Positions 1-12,500 of a stretch of DNA of 64,000 nt are shown piece after piece. The position numbers and the translations under genes were made by a program. The notes beneath the pieces were generated by a model that saw only the letters and a list, made by a program, of their open reading frames with translations, did not search any database and had not been told where the DNA came from. Each line of letters begins with the position of its first letter. Position 1 is the first letter of the stretch. The DNA is from Bimastos eiseni (taxonomy: Eukaryota; Annelida; Clitellata; Crassiclitellata; Lumbricidae). The stretch covers positions 7,170,853-7,234,852 of the forward strand of contig OY365809.1 of the NCBI GenBank assembly GCA_959347315.1, written 5' to 3'.

Positions 1-1747
1 TGGTCGGTCGATTCTAAAACGTTGCTGTACAAAAGTTGGGGTCACTACAATTAACCTTTGCATGATTTAAAGCCTGATTCACAACGAATTGAAGGAATAA
101 TTTATGCACAAACTAAAGGTTCACTTGAATGTTTGAAGGTAGAGAGAGAGAGAGACACATTTGATCCAACCGAATGTACATGACAGAAACAGCCAGCATA
201 CACAGCAACAGCCAACGGCCTCTGCATCATGCATGTGTAATATCTCATGTATAAATATGCTCATATATGAGGATACATTTACATGTGTGTATGTGTTTAT
301 ATATACATACATGTATTTGTTACGCATACACTTGGCAATTCTGGTTACTTATATAGAGACTTTAAGATCCCGTCAATGACTTTGAGCATAGATATAATAA
401 TATCTAGAACAATTGAACAGGTGCAACTCTGGGTAGACAGCGATGCGTCTACGATACTCCCAGGTATCCCCTCATCCCCTCCCTTTCCTCCCCACCAGAC
501 TTATCAGAGGAATACAAGCTTCTGATAATTAATAACACACATACTGTTGGTGATATTCTTTCTGTCTTTCATTTCACGGTTTTGTTTATCAGGTTTAAAT
601 ATAACTACAGCAATGACAATTCGAAGCACTGCACCTGAATTGCTCCTCTTCTGCTGGGCTGCATAAAAGCAATATGTCGGCTTTCAGCTAAAGGCAGCTT
701 ACAAGTCAACCTATACAGCATCATTGTGAAGACTAAATAAGCATTCAGTCGATGGCACTCCAGAATAGACAGACCACCAATGCAGTAAATTCCAAGGGTC
801 AGTCCAAAGAGACTAGGTAGATAGGCAGTAATTCTAAAACAGTATTCACAGCGCTCCTAAAAGCAAAATGGCCATGCACAGAATATTCATAAACATAAAA
901 CATTACCTTTACGACACTCATGGACACAATCAGCCAATACAAAAGGGTAATCGTAATTAGAACAATTTCTAATACAAATTAAAACAATAATTGTTCTGAC
1001 ACAACAGGAAAGGTGTCTGTGCACTCGACATGAAGAAGCTATTAAGCTACAGCGGTCACAGGGGTCATACCCCCAGTTAAGACAAAGGTCATACCCCACT
1101 GGCTCAACGGTCAGACTATTTATGTGTCAGAGTGACCTAGCCACCATTTAATAGCAGACACCACATGGTCCTCCAATTGTCAACAGGCAGTTCTATTCTG
1201 TCAGCATTGGAAACCGTTATTTTATGTTTTCAGGTCCTAGCAAATGCCTCCATGGAGTTTCCCCTTGACACAGGGCAACATAAATCATTGTTTATTACTA
1301 TTGGTATTTAGGTTACGTTATCTTGTCTGGTGGGATAAATAAATCCATACAATGGTGTATAACAAAATAGTAGAAGCGTACAGTGGACGAAAGATTTTGC
1401 TATGGTGGTCGAGGCGGTATATAGCGAAGCAGAAAGGAGTCCAATTGGAAATTGGATGAGTGACCATTCATGGAATGCTTTCACAAGGCCACCTGATGCT
1501 CAATTCCTCACCCGGTACAATGCTCACCCGGTGATCCTATAATAGGTGATAAGGGAATGCCAAAGTATGACAGGAAGCCCAACAACTGTTTTGATATCAC
1601 CGCCAAAGTGTTTGCGCATCAGCCAAATGACCTTCTGGCCTATGGGTCATGCTTCTGAGGAGTTTCTTCTGAGCTATGTAAACAAATACGTCAGGTCAAC
1701 CTTCTGACCCCTTTTACCAAGTAGAAACAGATGTTTAAATGAAATGT
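1..1747. other. No gene recognised
   Basis: AT-rich, with a short (GA)n at about 140-155 and TATG-rich sequence at 240-320. Only short frames without domains. Confidence 0.6.
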
Positions 1748-2053
1748 AGTTGTTACAAAATTTGAGTCAACGCAGCTAACAACTATTCCACTGCATGCAG
1801 TTGTTATAAAATTTGAGTCAACGCAGCTAACAACTATTCCACTGCATGCAGTTGTTATAAAATTTGAGTCAACGCAGCTAACAACTATTCCACTGCATGC
1901 AGTTGTTATAAAATTTGAGTCAACGCAGCTAACAACTATTCCACTGCATGCAGTTGTTATAAAATTTGAGTCAACGCAGCTAACAACTATTCCACTGCAT
2001 GCAGTTGTTATAAAATTTGAGTCAACGCAGCTAACAACTATTCCACTGCATGC
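1748..2053. repeat. Six-copy 51-bp minisatellite with AP-1-like sites
   Basis: Six head-to-tail copies of a 51-bp unit (6 x 51 = 306 bp exactly). Copies 2-6 look identical; copy 1 differs by one base near its start. Each unit holds an 8-bp inverted repeat (AGTTGTTA ... TAACAACT), a TGAGTCA heptamer between the arms, and a GCATGC palindrome at its end. The near identity implies recent expansion. Confidence 0.97.
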
Positions 2054-2369
2054 TATAGACCAAGTCTGTTCTTGCTCTGATCATGTAAGAACTAAACCCT
2101 CCCCTCTCCATAACAGGGTCTTTGGCAACCATATTACTAAGAGCCGTACATTGTCCTCCTCCTGAGGAGACAACACATTCCACTGATTGGACGAAAATCT
2201 CCAATTCACGTCCACATCCTATTATCAATCAGAATTAGTTAGTGGCGCAAGTGTGGGGCTCTAGCATCATAGCACCATGCTTCTATTGTCTCAAAATGTC
2301 TCACTCCGTTTGCCTTCTTTTAAAAAAATTTATAAGCTAAATGATTTTTACATTGAACCAATGTAAAAA

Positions 2370-2450
2370 TAAAATAGCAACACGCATTGATAAGCGGATG
2401 TGCATGTCACAGGAAGGCTGGTTGTTCGATTCCACTATCACTGAGTTCTA
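2370..2450 (+). mobile_element. tRNA-derived SINE head
   Basis: Contains a B-box-like GGTTGTTCGATTCC (2420-2433) about 35 nt after an A-box-like ATTGATAAGCGG. This is the internal RNA polymerase III promoter layout of tRNA-derived SINEs. The acceptor stem does not close, so it is not called as a tRNA gene. Confidence 0.5.
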
Positions 2451-2840
2451 TCAGAACCCATGACCTACATTTCAGCAAACTGTATCATAAACGGACCTTA
2501 CAAGGCGTGGCATTCATCTCAATAGGCAGCAGTAGAGGACTAGCAGGACCTAGGCAATAGGGTACAAGAAACATTTACTGAATGCACTCTTTCAATAAAA
2601 TAACAAAACATTGATTTGCACACAGTTTGAGTCTCCCATAGTTGCTAAAAACGTAGAGAACCTAATACAAAAACGGGGAAAACGGAGAAACAAAACACTT
2701 TAAAATTGTCACATCTTGTACTGCATTAATAAAAAAATTGCTCATACAATTTAACACTAATTATCGAATAACATAACATTATGAGTAAATGCTACTAAGT
2801 AACATTATATAATTAATACTTAATAATAATTAATGTTTAC

Positions 2841-2875
2841 ATATATATATATATATATATATACATATATATATG
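2841..2875. repeat. (AT)n microsatellite
   Basis: Uninterrupted AT dinucleotides with one C break. Confidence 0.95.
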
Positions 2876-3796
2876 TAATCTATATCCAAGCACAATAACT
2901 GTGATCACCAAGCATATCAACACATTTAAACCTTAAAGCCATCAAAAGGCCACATTAGAAATTCGCTGTTTGATTAGACACAGTGCCTTAAAAGCAGACA
3001 AATCATGTATATGAGCGAGACTCATGGTGCTTTTAGCATAACAAGATTCTTGTATGCAACACCCAACAACCATGCAGAAACATGTTTCATGAATCACAGG
3101 ATCTGGACTTTTCGGTCGAAGTTCATGATCTAATTTTCATACCATTTACCCATCAGTGCAACTCTCCCCAAGGCCTGGGAAAAGTTTAAGTAGACGGAGG
3201 TTTTCCCAAAACACAGCCAGCAATTCATCAAGTCTCTCGTCAACTTAGCAGCTTAGATGTAAATGGGCGATAACATGGTATCAACTGTTTGTCAAAGAAT
3301 AGAACTCTCAAGTTGCAGAATTTACAGCTATAGCAGTCAGTCACGTTTTAACTGCAGTTACAATACAATAAATTTACTCTAACTACAACCTGGCCGTGGA
3401 ATAAACAATAATCAATAATGAAATCAATTGAACTAGAGTAAACTAACTATCAGCTGTAATTTAATTCCTTTCTCCATTTTACAAGCCACTACTAATTAAA
3501 GGCCAAATGTTATCCAAGTTGACACCTTGCTCATAATATTCAAGAGCCATTTTCATCATTTTTATCACCACAGAAATTATAGGTACTTAGAACCAATCAA
3601 TAGCATTAATTAACTTTACCCATAATATATATACTATTGACAAATTGGGGAGATAGCAACGTTCAGTCGACTCCGTGGACATTACAAATCCAATGAGAAG
3701 ATGATGTTTATTTAACCTGTTGTCACCTATTTAGATTTCTATGCATATGTTTGCAGAACGTTTGAGAGGTCTTCATATTGCGCTATACAAATGTTC

Positions 3797-3862
3797 TAAT
3801 ACATGCATACATATACATACATTCATACATGCATACATACATAAATACATGCATACGTACAA
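3797..3862. repeat. (CATA)n microsatellite
   Basis: Imperfect tetranucleotide run with CATG variants. Confidence 0.9.
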
Positions 3863-4194
3863 GCAATTCCCAGGTTATTTACCCTCTGCTGTTATCCTAC
3901 AACCCATCTAGTCAACAGCTCTAAACAAATCAGAGGACTGAAGAGAGGATTAAAGAAGACTGAGCACACAAAGAAACCGTATCCGAAGACAAGGGTTTGA
4001 CAAAAGCAAGCTGACGTCATAATCAACAGTCTCCATATATCATTCATGAAGCAGCATAACCAGCAGACGACGGCTGGTCGGGTTGTGCAATGGACCAAGT
4101 GCAAAAGATGATGGCAGGTGCCGTGCCAAAGCAGTTCCGAGGTGAACACAGAGCTCTGCGACTATGCTCCTTTCTCATACAGCACAACCAAAGA

Positions 4195-4290
4195 TTGCAA
4201 TTCTGGAATTTTCGAAGTTCGGAAATTCCGGTATTTTATAAGTACCGAAATTCCAGAAATTTTCAAAAACGAAATCCGGAAGTGAAATTA
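4195..4290. repeat. Hairpin-forming inverted repeat with GGAAATTCC cores
   Basis: Nested inverted repeats: GGAAATTCCGGTA pairs imperfectly with TACCGAAATTCC across a 9-nt spacer, flanked by TTCTGGAATTTTCG and its partner. GGAAATTCC also fits the NF-kappa-B consensus GGRNWYYCC, probably by chance. Possibly the end of a foldback DNA transposon. Confidence 0.6.
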
Positions 4291-4499
4291 TGGGTTTGAA
4301 TAGCAGTTATAATCCTTATTATTATCCTAATTCATGGAACACAAGATACAGAACATTATTTTATTTACATATGCTAATTATTACATTATAAAAATATGAT
4401 ATAGTAAGCCCTATATTTCAAGTGAGGTACCCTGGGCATGACTTTGGCTAATTGCGCAAGCCACACAGCTCAAGAGAAAGGCAATTAGAACAAAAACAA

Positions 4500-4800
4500 G
4501 ATTGTGACGAACCTTGTGTCTTGTGACGGAACCGCTCTATTTATAGCAACAATTTTATCATTCTGGTCACGTGAACCAATCAGAAGACTTCCCGGAACCG
4601 CCTGTGCCCAAGAACCGATTTGCCACAAAACCCGCCAACGATGGGGAGAGTGAAGAGGCCCTGGGGGACTAGCCGTCCATTGGCCGACTGACGGAGCGCA
4701 TCAGGACGACAAGAGTCAGTTCCATTCAGAAGGACATCTGGTCTCCTTTGCAGCCGCGAGTGTGGATTTTCTCGGAAGATGGCGCTAGATTAAGAGTCAA
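4500..4800 (+). promoter_or_regulatory. Promoter-like cluster (E-box, CCAAT, TATA-like), possible solo LTR
   Basis: Within 60 nt there is CTATTTATAG (near 4537), CACGTG (near 4568) and CCAATCAG (near 4576), in sequence that is GC-richer than its surroundings, followed by AAGATGGCG near 4777. Similar sets occur in gene promoters and in LTRs. No protein-coding gag or pol remnant follows, and I could not define LTR ends. Confidence 0.25.
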
Positions 4801-4842
4801 CAGCCGGTCCTGCCAATGCTCAACAGTCGCCTCCTTCGATGG

Positions 4843-4893
4843 GAAACACCCAAAGGACAGAAACACCCGAAGGACGGAAACACCCGAAGGACG
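4843..4893. repeat. Three-copy 17-bp tandem repeat
   Basis: Three adjacent 17-bp units with consensus GAAACACCCGAAGGACG. The first copy has two differences. Confidence 0.95.
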
Positions 4894-5028
4894 GACTGCG
4901 AATGAAGAACGTTAAGTGCATAGATCGGAACACACACAACACAATCACACATAATCCGCAATCTCCTATAGACGCCTCTATTCATTAAGTATAGCCACTT
5001 ATTATATTACTTGCATCGTCATCTAAAA

Positions 5029-5064
5029 ACTTATTTCTTATAATAAGAAATTTATAATAAGTTA
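5029..5064. repeat. AT-rich palindrome
   Basis: TTTCTTATAATAAGAAA (5034-5050) is a near-perfect odd palindrome nested inside AACTTAT ... ATAAGTT. Confidence 0.85.
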
Positions 5065-5344
5065 ACCATAACCAGTCATGCACACCGATCCTCTGGATTT
5101 ATTTTCATCTTATCACGGCTTGGTTCTTGTGAGACACTACTTGTGTTCCAGTGCACAAGAAACCGCATAGAGATCATAAATTACAAGTACGAATTAGTAT
5201 TTTAATGCATTGTTATTGTTGCGAAATTAAATTTATGCCAATTCTAAAATCGAAGATCCGTCTTCCACAAAGACACATCTTCCTAAACGAAATGAACCCC
5301 AAAACGGATCCTCAGCTGATGGCTGGAATCTGCCACAGAAGAAG

Positions 5345-5728
5345 ATGCGTTTTATTCCTTGCCCATCGGTCACTTCAATCCTTACGCATCATCAGCGTCA
5401 CCCATCTGGGCAGCAGCAGCAGCCAATAATCTCTCTGCTCAAGGGTCGTAGAGGAGAATTATTAGCCACTTCTATCCAACGACCGAGGAGATATATTGTT
5501 AAAAATCAATTCCCATTGGAGACGTGCCTTGGAAACGGTGACCCTAATAATAAAAACGACACTTCGTCTATCCCCGTCTGTCTGGGTGAGACGAAGGAAG
5601 CCAATTGGGGAAATGACTTGAGGAGGTTGTTGAAGGATGACAGCCAACAACTGATGCCTTTCATACAATGGCTGCTGCTGCTGCTGTTAGTAGAGAAGGA
5701 TGAGCAGAAGAAGCAGGACTGGCTATAG
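5345..5728 (+). other. 127-codon open frame of unknown status
   Basis: Begins MRFIPCPSVTSILTHHQRHP and ends with a poly-Leu stretch from a CTG run. The middle (TCLGNGDPNNKNDTSS, ANWGNDLRRLLKDD) is not low complexity, but I recognise no family and see no clear splice context. It may be a chance frame or a degraded element. Confidence 0.15.
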
Positions 5729-6061
5729 TGATGGTTGTGCCCATAATAGAAGTGAAAAAGAACAAGCCCATGATAGGTAGCTAATAAGACTAGCTATACA
5801 TATGACGCATCCTTTTCCTTCTTCTTGTTCTGCTTCAGTCTTCTGCCAATGAGCAGTTTTTTCACATGGACAACTCTTGTCTCCACTTCCTTCTCTCCAG
5901 CTTCCTCTGTCACCCGCTTTCCACTTTGTAGTTACATAAGATTCTCTATTGCCCAGATCACTCACCATGTTCAATCTTTCCTTCCCATTGCTGCCTTCCC
6001 CAGCATCCTTCCCTCCAGTACTGTCAGCAGCAGACCACTTTTATCAGAATATAAATGTTCA

Positions 6062-6155
6062 AACATTAGGGACTTCATTTTTCTTAGCCTCGGCATATGA
6101 GGTAGGTCCCTCCTCTGCTGTCTCATCTTCCCATCAACATTGTATTCACTACAGT
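6062..6155 (+). mobile_element. Dispersed SINE-like repeat copy
   Basis: Contains CTTCATTTTTCTTAGCC and GGCATATGAG, then CTCATCTTCCCA. The same ordered motifs occur near 54380-54500 and, in part, near 13140, 23200 and 59540. Confidence 0.5.
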
Positions 6156-6509
6156 TCAGTTTGTTAGGGATGGGTATTGACCAGTATATGAACTCTGACC
6201 TCTTGGCTTACAGTTCAGCATACTGACAACCCCACAACTCCCTTAAAATCGCCACCTCAATTCCGTTGCCGCATTTACATTACAGTCAAACCATTTTCCA
6301 TCAACTGCCCAATGCCCAGCTCACTCTCTATTATCGTAGGCTCAACACATTGGCTTAGATAGACGCTGCAGTCCTCCCTCAGGACCTGTCAATCCCAATT
6401 TCTACGCATCCATAAGTCTTCTGTCTGTACAGAAATTAGAAATCTGTTTGCATGCAGACTCCATCAATGTCAAACACGCCTATGTCGCCCAATCCGTTGA
6501 AAGCAAGCT

Positions 6510-6566
6510 CAACCATCGTCATCATCATCATCATCATCGTCGTCATCATCATCATCATCATCTTCA
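6510..6566. repeat. (ATC)n trinucleotide repeat
   Basis: Run of CAT/ATC with CGT interruptions. Confidence 0.95.
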
Positions 6567-6737
6567 GACACTGATTCTGGCATGCCAAACTCCTTGGAAT
6601 AATTTATCTGATCACTGAACCACTTGCAAATTAGTCACGTGTCTGGCTGCAGAGCGCAGACAACAACAAGCATCTAGCACCATTAGACAGCTCTGTCTGT
6701 GAACAAAGAGAATACGACAGACAAGAAGTACCTACAG

Positions 6738-7160
6738 AGCAGCGGCTCTCAACCTTTTTAGTCCCGCGACCCCCTAATAATATTTCCAAATGTGTTAACT
6801 AAAAGTATTTGGCTACTGCCTTCAGCTCATTTTTACCACCATGCATTTTACTTCTTATCATTTGATAATCCATTCACCTCATGCATAACAGCATAACAGC
6901 ATGATCAGTCTTTCATTAACAGAACAATTTAAATTTGTTGCTGGTAATAATTTTACAAAATGAATCATAGTACAAGAATTAAGTAAAGATTAATTAAAGT
7001 CACTAAAGTAGAAGGCCAGTTCGTGTAATAATCACGATAAAATAAATATTATGCCCAAGATACAAGGACGATAACGTTTTCTTACAAATTCCTGAAGGTT
7101 CCAGGCGAATCGTACGGTGACCCACGTGGGTGTCACAACCCACAGAGCTTTCTTTAACAT
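6738..7160 (+). mobile_element. Degraded hAT (Charlie-like) non-autonomous element
   Basis: Starts CAGCGGCTCTCAACC followed by CCCGCGACCCCC, the terminal and subterminal pattern of Charlie-group hAT elements (CAGTGGTTCTCAACC type). Near 7120-7145 GGGTGTCACAACCCACAG resembles the matching 3' subterminal sequence. The right end is eroded, with no convincing target duplication. Confidence 0.55.
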
Positions 7161-7417
7161 AAAATTCTTTACTTTTTTATAATTCGGTTGGGGCGACCGG
7201 GGAAGTAATGCATCATCTCTCACTAACAGATAAATAAATCTCCTTCATGACCCTAGTGGTTAAGATCACACAGAGTCAATGGAGAGGCCAAAGTCAAAAT
7301 CATAACCAGTCAGAGAGAAATCTCAGAATTGTTTTAACTTGCACTCTTCCTGAGAGAATTCAACTCCACAAGAATACACCTACCGCGCATTCCGATGCCA
7401 GGGACAGTATGCCCTAT

Positions 7418-7488
7418 GCCAGGGATCACATAGCAAGGGACAGCAGGTCCTAGGCCAGGAATCACAGGGCAAGGGACAGCAGGTCCTA
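7418..7488. repeat. Two-copy 36-bp tandem repeat
   Basis: Two adjacent copies beginning GCCAGGGATCACA / GCCAGGAATCACA and ending AAGGGACAGCAGGTCCTA. A partial copy precedes at about 7397. Confidence 0.9.
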
Positions 7489-7499
7489 TTGCCTATGCA

Positions 7500-10400
7500 T
7501 CTACTCTAGCAAGCAGACAACCATGTCTGGCTGCAAGACAGTGACCGTTCCTAGTTACCACAGAATTTAAATGCTCATTTTATAGCCATGCTAATTTCAA
7601 GACTATGTTACGGTAAGGTCATCATTCATTAAACACATGCCACAGTTGTCACATTTGACTTCTGTGATGTTGAGGTATATATAGGGCATTTTGCAGGGAA
7701 GGCATGTATGCAAGGCTGAAAGCATCACTGAGCAGTTTTTTTATGTTTTAGAGCACCTTGTTAAATTATTAAAGGCACTATATAAATTCTCCATACAATA
7801 CAGCAGAATTACAGACTGCATTCTAGTCACGTCGGTGACTGCTGCCAGCAGACCTTAGGTTTAAGAATAAAGTACTTAGCAATTAAATACAAGACATTGA
7901 TAATGCAGCAGTTTCTCTGGGATAATTCTGCTTATGTATCGGAAGAAAAGCACCGCATAAAGTCAATGGGAGGATTGACTTTAAGTATCATCCGCTTCTT
8001 CATCATCGATTTTCCCACTTGAAAAACCTCACAGATGCACAGACACATTGGCTGGACAATCCACTATAGAAACCATTCCTAACTGTCCCAGAATGACAAC
8101 TCTTGCATCTACATTGCTCCTGGCATATTCAACATGCCTTCTAAAATACGGCTATATTTGGCATCTTCGTATATACATGAATAGTTTTGCTTTGCATACT
8201 TATTTAATATTTATGTACCGTTAGCCAAGTCTGTAGCATTCGTCAATTTACACCGCTGCTATTGCTGCATTCCATTGCATGTATATTCATGCCTACTGCT
8301 TTCTACTCGAGATCTCCATCTTGTTGGACGAATGGAATGCAGATTTAATAGTAAGCATTTTGCCTTTTGATGACTATTACGGAGGATCTACTTTTTAAAA
8401 GTGGTATATGAAGGATAACAAGAATTTTAAAAAGGTCGTATGCAGAATTAGAATGTAAATAGAACTTATGATCTGCAATGTAGAGATATCATACACTCAA
8501 AGAATGTGAAAAATTACCTGATCATTATCAGAAATATTATTTCACACTTTCCTCCAGGATATCTCATTTCTTTCTGGTACTATTTCCTCCCATCAAGGTA
8601 CAATATCCCTTCATCAAGATATTTATCTCACTCCTTAGCAATTATCTTACTACCTATCATCTAATTTTCACCATATTGTTCTTCATCGTAAGTCATAACA
8701 TCCTCCAAAGACAAGGAAATTTCAGCTTGTCACTCCTATAAGCAGATCATGTTTTTTATGCAAGAGTACCTGATAGTCCAGATCCTGGCCACAAAACGTA
8801 TGACAACATAAAACAGCGGGAGACACTTCCGACAACTTCCTGCCTCACTGTGCACAAGAAACAGCCTCTGGATTAGAACAGGCAAATAACATCAAACACG
8901 AGGACCAACCTGAGCTGCCCATGAAGCATTGCAGAGGAAAGCTATACAGGCTTTGTACACGTGGTCCAACAGCAGAAAGAAGACAGCCGAAGCAACAACT
9001 ATTGGCCACTAGAGATAATGCGTTTCTTACAAAAGCCATATATGTCAAGGCATATTTAGATCTCAAAGTGTGAATTAGTTAGGCAGTTTATTAGCTCTCT
9101 ATCATGATTACTGATTACCTGATCTGACCTGCTTGACTTACAAAACAAAGTACAATCATGTTATTATAAGGAAAACAGGGTCACATGGTGCATGCTGCAA
9201 ACAAATCAATCAAGCCCAATAATTTCTGGGAGGGAGATTTTAGCAATGCAATATTTGGTAACAGTCCAAAGGCACAGACTATTATTGCATGTAACGGTAA
9301 ATAACAGATTTTATTCTACTTAAAATCATGATGACAACTTTTTAAATGAAAAAAAATTAACTGTGAAACAGTATTTCCAGTTAGTAAACAGTATCATATT
9401 ACACACCCAGGCCTATGAATCACTCTAGATAAGCATGGCATTGGTAAATCATGGGGCAGCCATACTGTGCTTCATATTGGCATGTGGTGCTTACTGTTAC
9501 CTACTGGGGTTATTAAAATCTGACTCTGGTATCCAGAGTCTTACATCTTAGCTGATTAGGACAAGCAGAGTAGGCCTACTGACAAAAGTCTATAAATGTA
9601 TTGTGTGGCCCGTACCGCTCAGTGTGAGCTGAGTGGGCGGGTTTGACGCTCGTCCAAGGCGTCACTGTGTAGGGACCTTGAGCAAGTCCTTTGCGCACAA
9701 TTGCTCTACAGTACAACCACAATTGTGCCATCAAGGCATGTGCACTTCTGAGCAAAAGATGTTGGAAGAAGGGCAGTATCAAATTTTGGTGATAAATAAA
9801 TAATATATATAATTATAATATCATTCCAATTCAACAAGGTGTATCTATCAAAGTACTGGCAAGGAATTGCCAAGGGTTCCTGTCCTTTGGCTATCTCAGA
9901 GGAGACATCTCTGGCATTTCAAATCAACAACTCAAGTTAACCTATCAGCCATCTATTTTACATCCAACACATTCCCTGCATATGTTTCAGAATTCTTTCT
10001 GTAAAAGAGTTTTTAAATATTCATCCTTTCACTGATGTATAATAAACGAGCTTATACATTTCTATCTTCTGATCCACCATACAGCACTGAGCACATGTTT
10101 CTATAGGAAAAAGTTAAATGAATTTTTACGAGTTCCATATAATTCTGAGTCTAATAGCTCATCAGAATTGAGCTGTCCACAATTGATAGATTTACTGATG
10201 AATAAATTACTTCTCAGAGAAACAGGATTCAAGTTTGCTGTTACACAATGTTGAAAAACAATGCATCACTCATGTGCTGTGATATTATAGTGCTCATGTT
10301 TTCTAATAAGATTCTGTGGTTTGTTGTGTCAAAGGCCCTTGATAGACCTGAAAAATCCTAGAAGAAATTCTTGCACATTTATGGAGTCTAACTAAGATTT

Positions 10401-11480
10401 CAGTAATTTCACATTGTATTTCCAGACATGCCATAAATATCGAATGTTGTTTTCAAAAGCTATACCGATTAGGAAAAAACAGATTCATTCTGAAAAAAAG
10501 ATTAATCAATCAATTTGTGAATGTGATGTTTTCAAAGAATTAAGAAAGATATGGTAACCTTGTACGCTTAGCACAAAGTCAATAAATATTAAATCTGCAA
10601 CAGAAGTCCCATTAGGCTAAACAGAAGACATGGGCTCATATATAAAAACTTAACTGATCGACCAGACAATAATGTACCTTAACGAATTAAAGGAAACTAA
10701 GAAAACAACAATCAGCAATCAAATAAATATGATCACACGTGTGGGAACCGATATCCGTGTGATAGTCCTATAGTCTCCTCCCAGAAGGAAAGCTGGTTCC
10801 GCATTTAGGCTTTTCAGCTCAAACACATCAAAATCCATTCAGATTATTACTGTGGCAAATTGCAAGCACAGCTGAAGCTTCATCCGTCTTCCTGATAGTT
10901 AGACGCCTAATGAAATGCTTTCTACTTTTTTTGCACTTTCACTATCACAGTTTCAATTTATATTTTGCCGAATCTCGATTGCTTGCCTTCAATAACTCGC
11001 TTTCTTCTCTGCCAAAACGTAAGCTCCTCCACCAATTTCCATTTTGGCATCCACACAAAAGCTACTAATTACCCAAAATAGATGGTACACGTATTCAACG
11101 TGTTTATAATACCAGACTGCGACTGTTGAGTCCAAATTTGAGTCAGATTCTGCAATAAAATCGCTTTCACAATTAGACTAACGTGTGGGAAATAGCAACT
11201 GTTAGAATTAACCAGGTATACTCAGATTGGCACACCTCTTGTTAGCTCGGAACGTTGCCATCAAGCATTATCCGGGATGTGATTGAAGACCTTATTGGCG
11301 AAGATGAGAGTCTGTCGTCGTCGTCCTCTGCGTGTGTTTCCTAGCATTAATTGCCCTCAGGAAGAACAAACACTCTTCCATGGAACGGACCAAGTGACCT
11401 CCGCCGCAGCAGAGGACGACTGAATGAGTTCTAAGGATGGATGCTTCGAGGGCATAAAAGGTTCCGTAAATCAAATGAAA
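7500..11480. other. No gene recognised
   Basis: Four kilobases of AT-rich single-copy-looking DNA. A GCACTATATAAATTC word near 7770 resembles the LINE-tail family. No exon with a familiar domain was found on either strand. Confidence 0.55.
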
Positions 11481-11499
11481 GAAAGACTCGGCAAAGCTT

Positions 11500-11790
11500 A
11501 AAGGATCTCCTCTTCATCCATCTCTTTGTCCTCCTCCTTTCCTTTTCCTGTCCTTCTCTATGTGTCAACACAGAGGAGGACAACCTCTTCCTCCTCCTCC
11601 TTCTTCTCTCCTTCATACGCTGGCTCTAAGCCTCCCGTTCGTTTCTCTTCTTAATCTTTATTATATCTTTCTTTTCCTGTGGCTCCTGATTCATCCTATG
11701 CTCGGCTGTCTCTGTCTCTCTTATTTCCTCTCCTCTCTTCTCACCTATCCCACCAATCCCTCTTCTCACTCTTTCTCCGTGGCATGACCA
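11500..11790. repeat. Pyrimidine-rich tract
   Basis: About 290 nt strongly biased to C and T on the plus strand with imperfect TCC/CTT runs. Open frames here on both strands are low complexity and not genes. Confidence 0.8.
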
Positions 11791-11904
11791 ATGTCCCAGA
11801 TCTTGATTCTCCTTATAGCCTTAGGATATAATAAGGAAACAGATGGATAAAGAAAAAAACGTGTCTGAACCTTCAAAAGGCTTCAGACTCTCAACTGGTC
11901 TACC

Positions 11905-12500
11905 ACTACTTACGCTAAGGTCAAGGAGGCTATAAATATGATCAATTGTCATATCACATAATCATCTATCTATCTATGTCATTCATACAGCGCCCCTTCA
12001 AGATAACTATGTTATGGACATGAAATCGGCAGTTGATAGAATGTAGCTGAGAAGGTAAAGGCAGTTACGGCAAGCTACCTGCATGAGCCTAAAGAGGAGA
12101 ATTTTAGCATGTTAATTTTAATTAATAATTCATTCCTTCCAATGATCATTGATCAACAGTAACTGTCTAAGTAAGTGATATCTCTAGGTTAAGACCGTTA
12201 AGTTATAGAGCTCTTCATCCTTGCACAACAGCAACAAATGTGTCAGAAATGCAGACACATGTGATTTACACCAGAAACATATTAGAATGTGATGTTTTCT
12301 TTGGCAGCAATACCAAAAGCCATCTTATAATGAGGGTCATGCTGCAAGACTTTCTTTTTCTACCAACTGTGGATTCTATGTCCATAACATAGTCATCTTA
12401 AAGGAGTGCTGCAGGAGTTACATAGATAGATAAATGATTGTGTGATATGAGAATTGATCACATAATGACATATTATATTGAGCCTCCAGTGTATAAACCA
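11905..12500. mobile_element. Head-to-head inverted pair of SINE/LINE-tail repeats
   Basis: The reverse complement of about 11905-12095 matches about 12330-12500. Shared blocks in order: CTCATGC, TATGTCCATAACATAG, ATCTTGAAGGGGCGCT (ATCTTAAAGGAGTGCT in the second), ATAGATAGAT, TGTGATATGA, AATTGATCA and AGCCTCC. The pair can fold into a long imperfect hairpin with a loop of about 240 nt. Confidence 0.75.

Noticed and set aside
1748..2053. CRISPR-like array
   Set aside because: Units abut with no variable spacers; the genome is animal.
2370..2450. Functional tRNA gene
   Set aside because: Internal promoter boxes are present, but no closing acceptor stem or proper anticodon arm could be drawn; a SINE head fits better.
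7130..7147. Target duplication CTACAGAG/CCACAGAG for the 6738 hAT element
   Set aside because: The right inverted end does not sit directly before it, so the match is probably chance.
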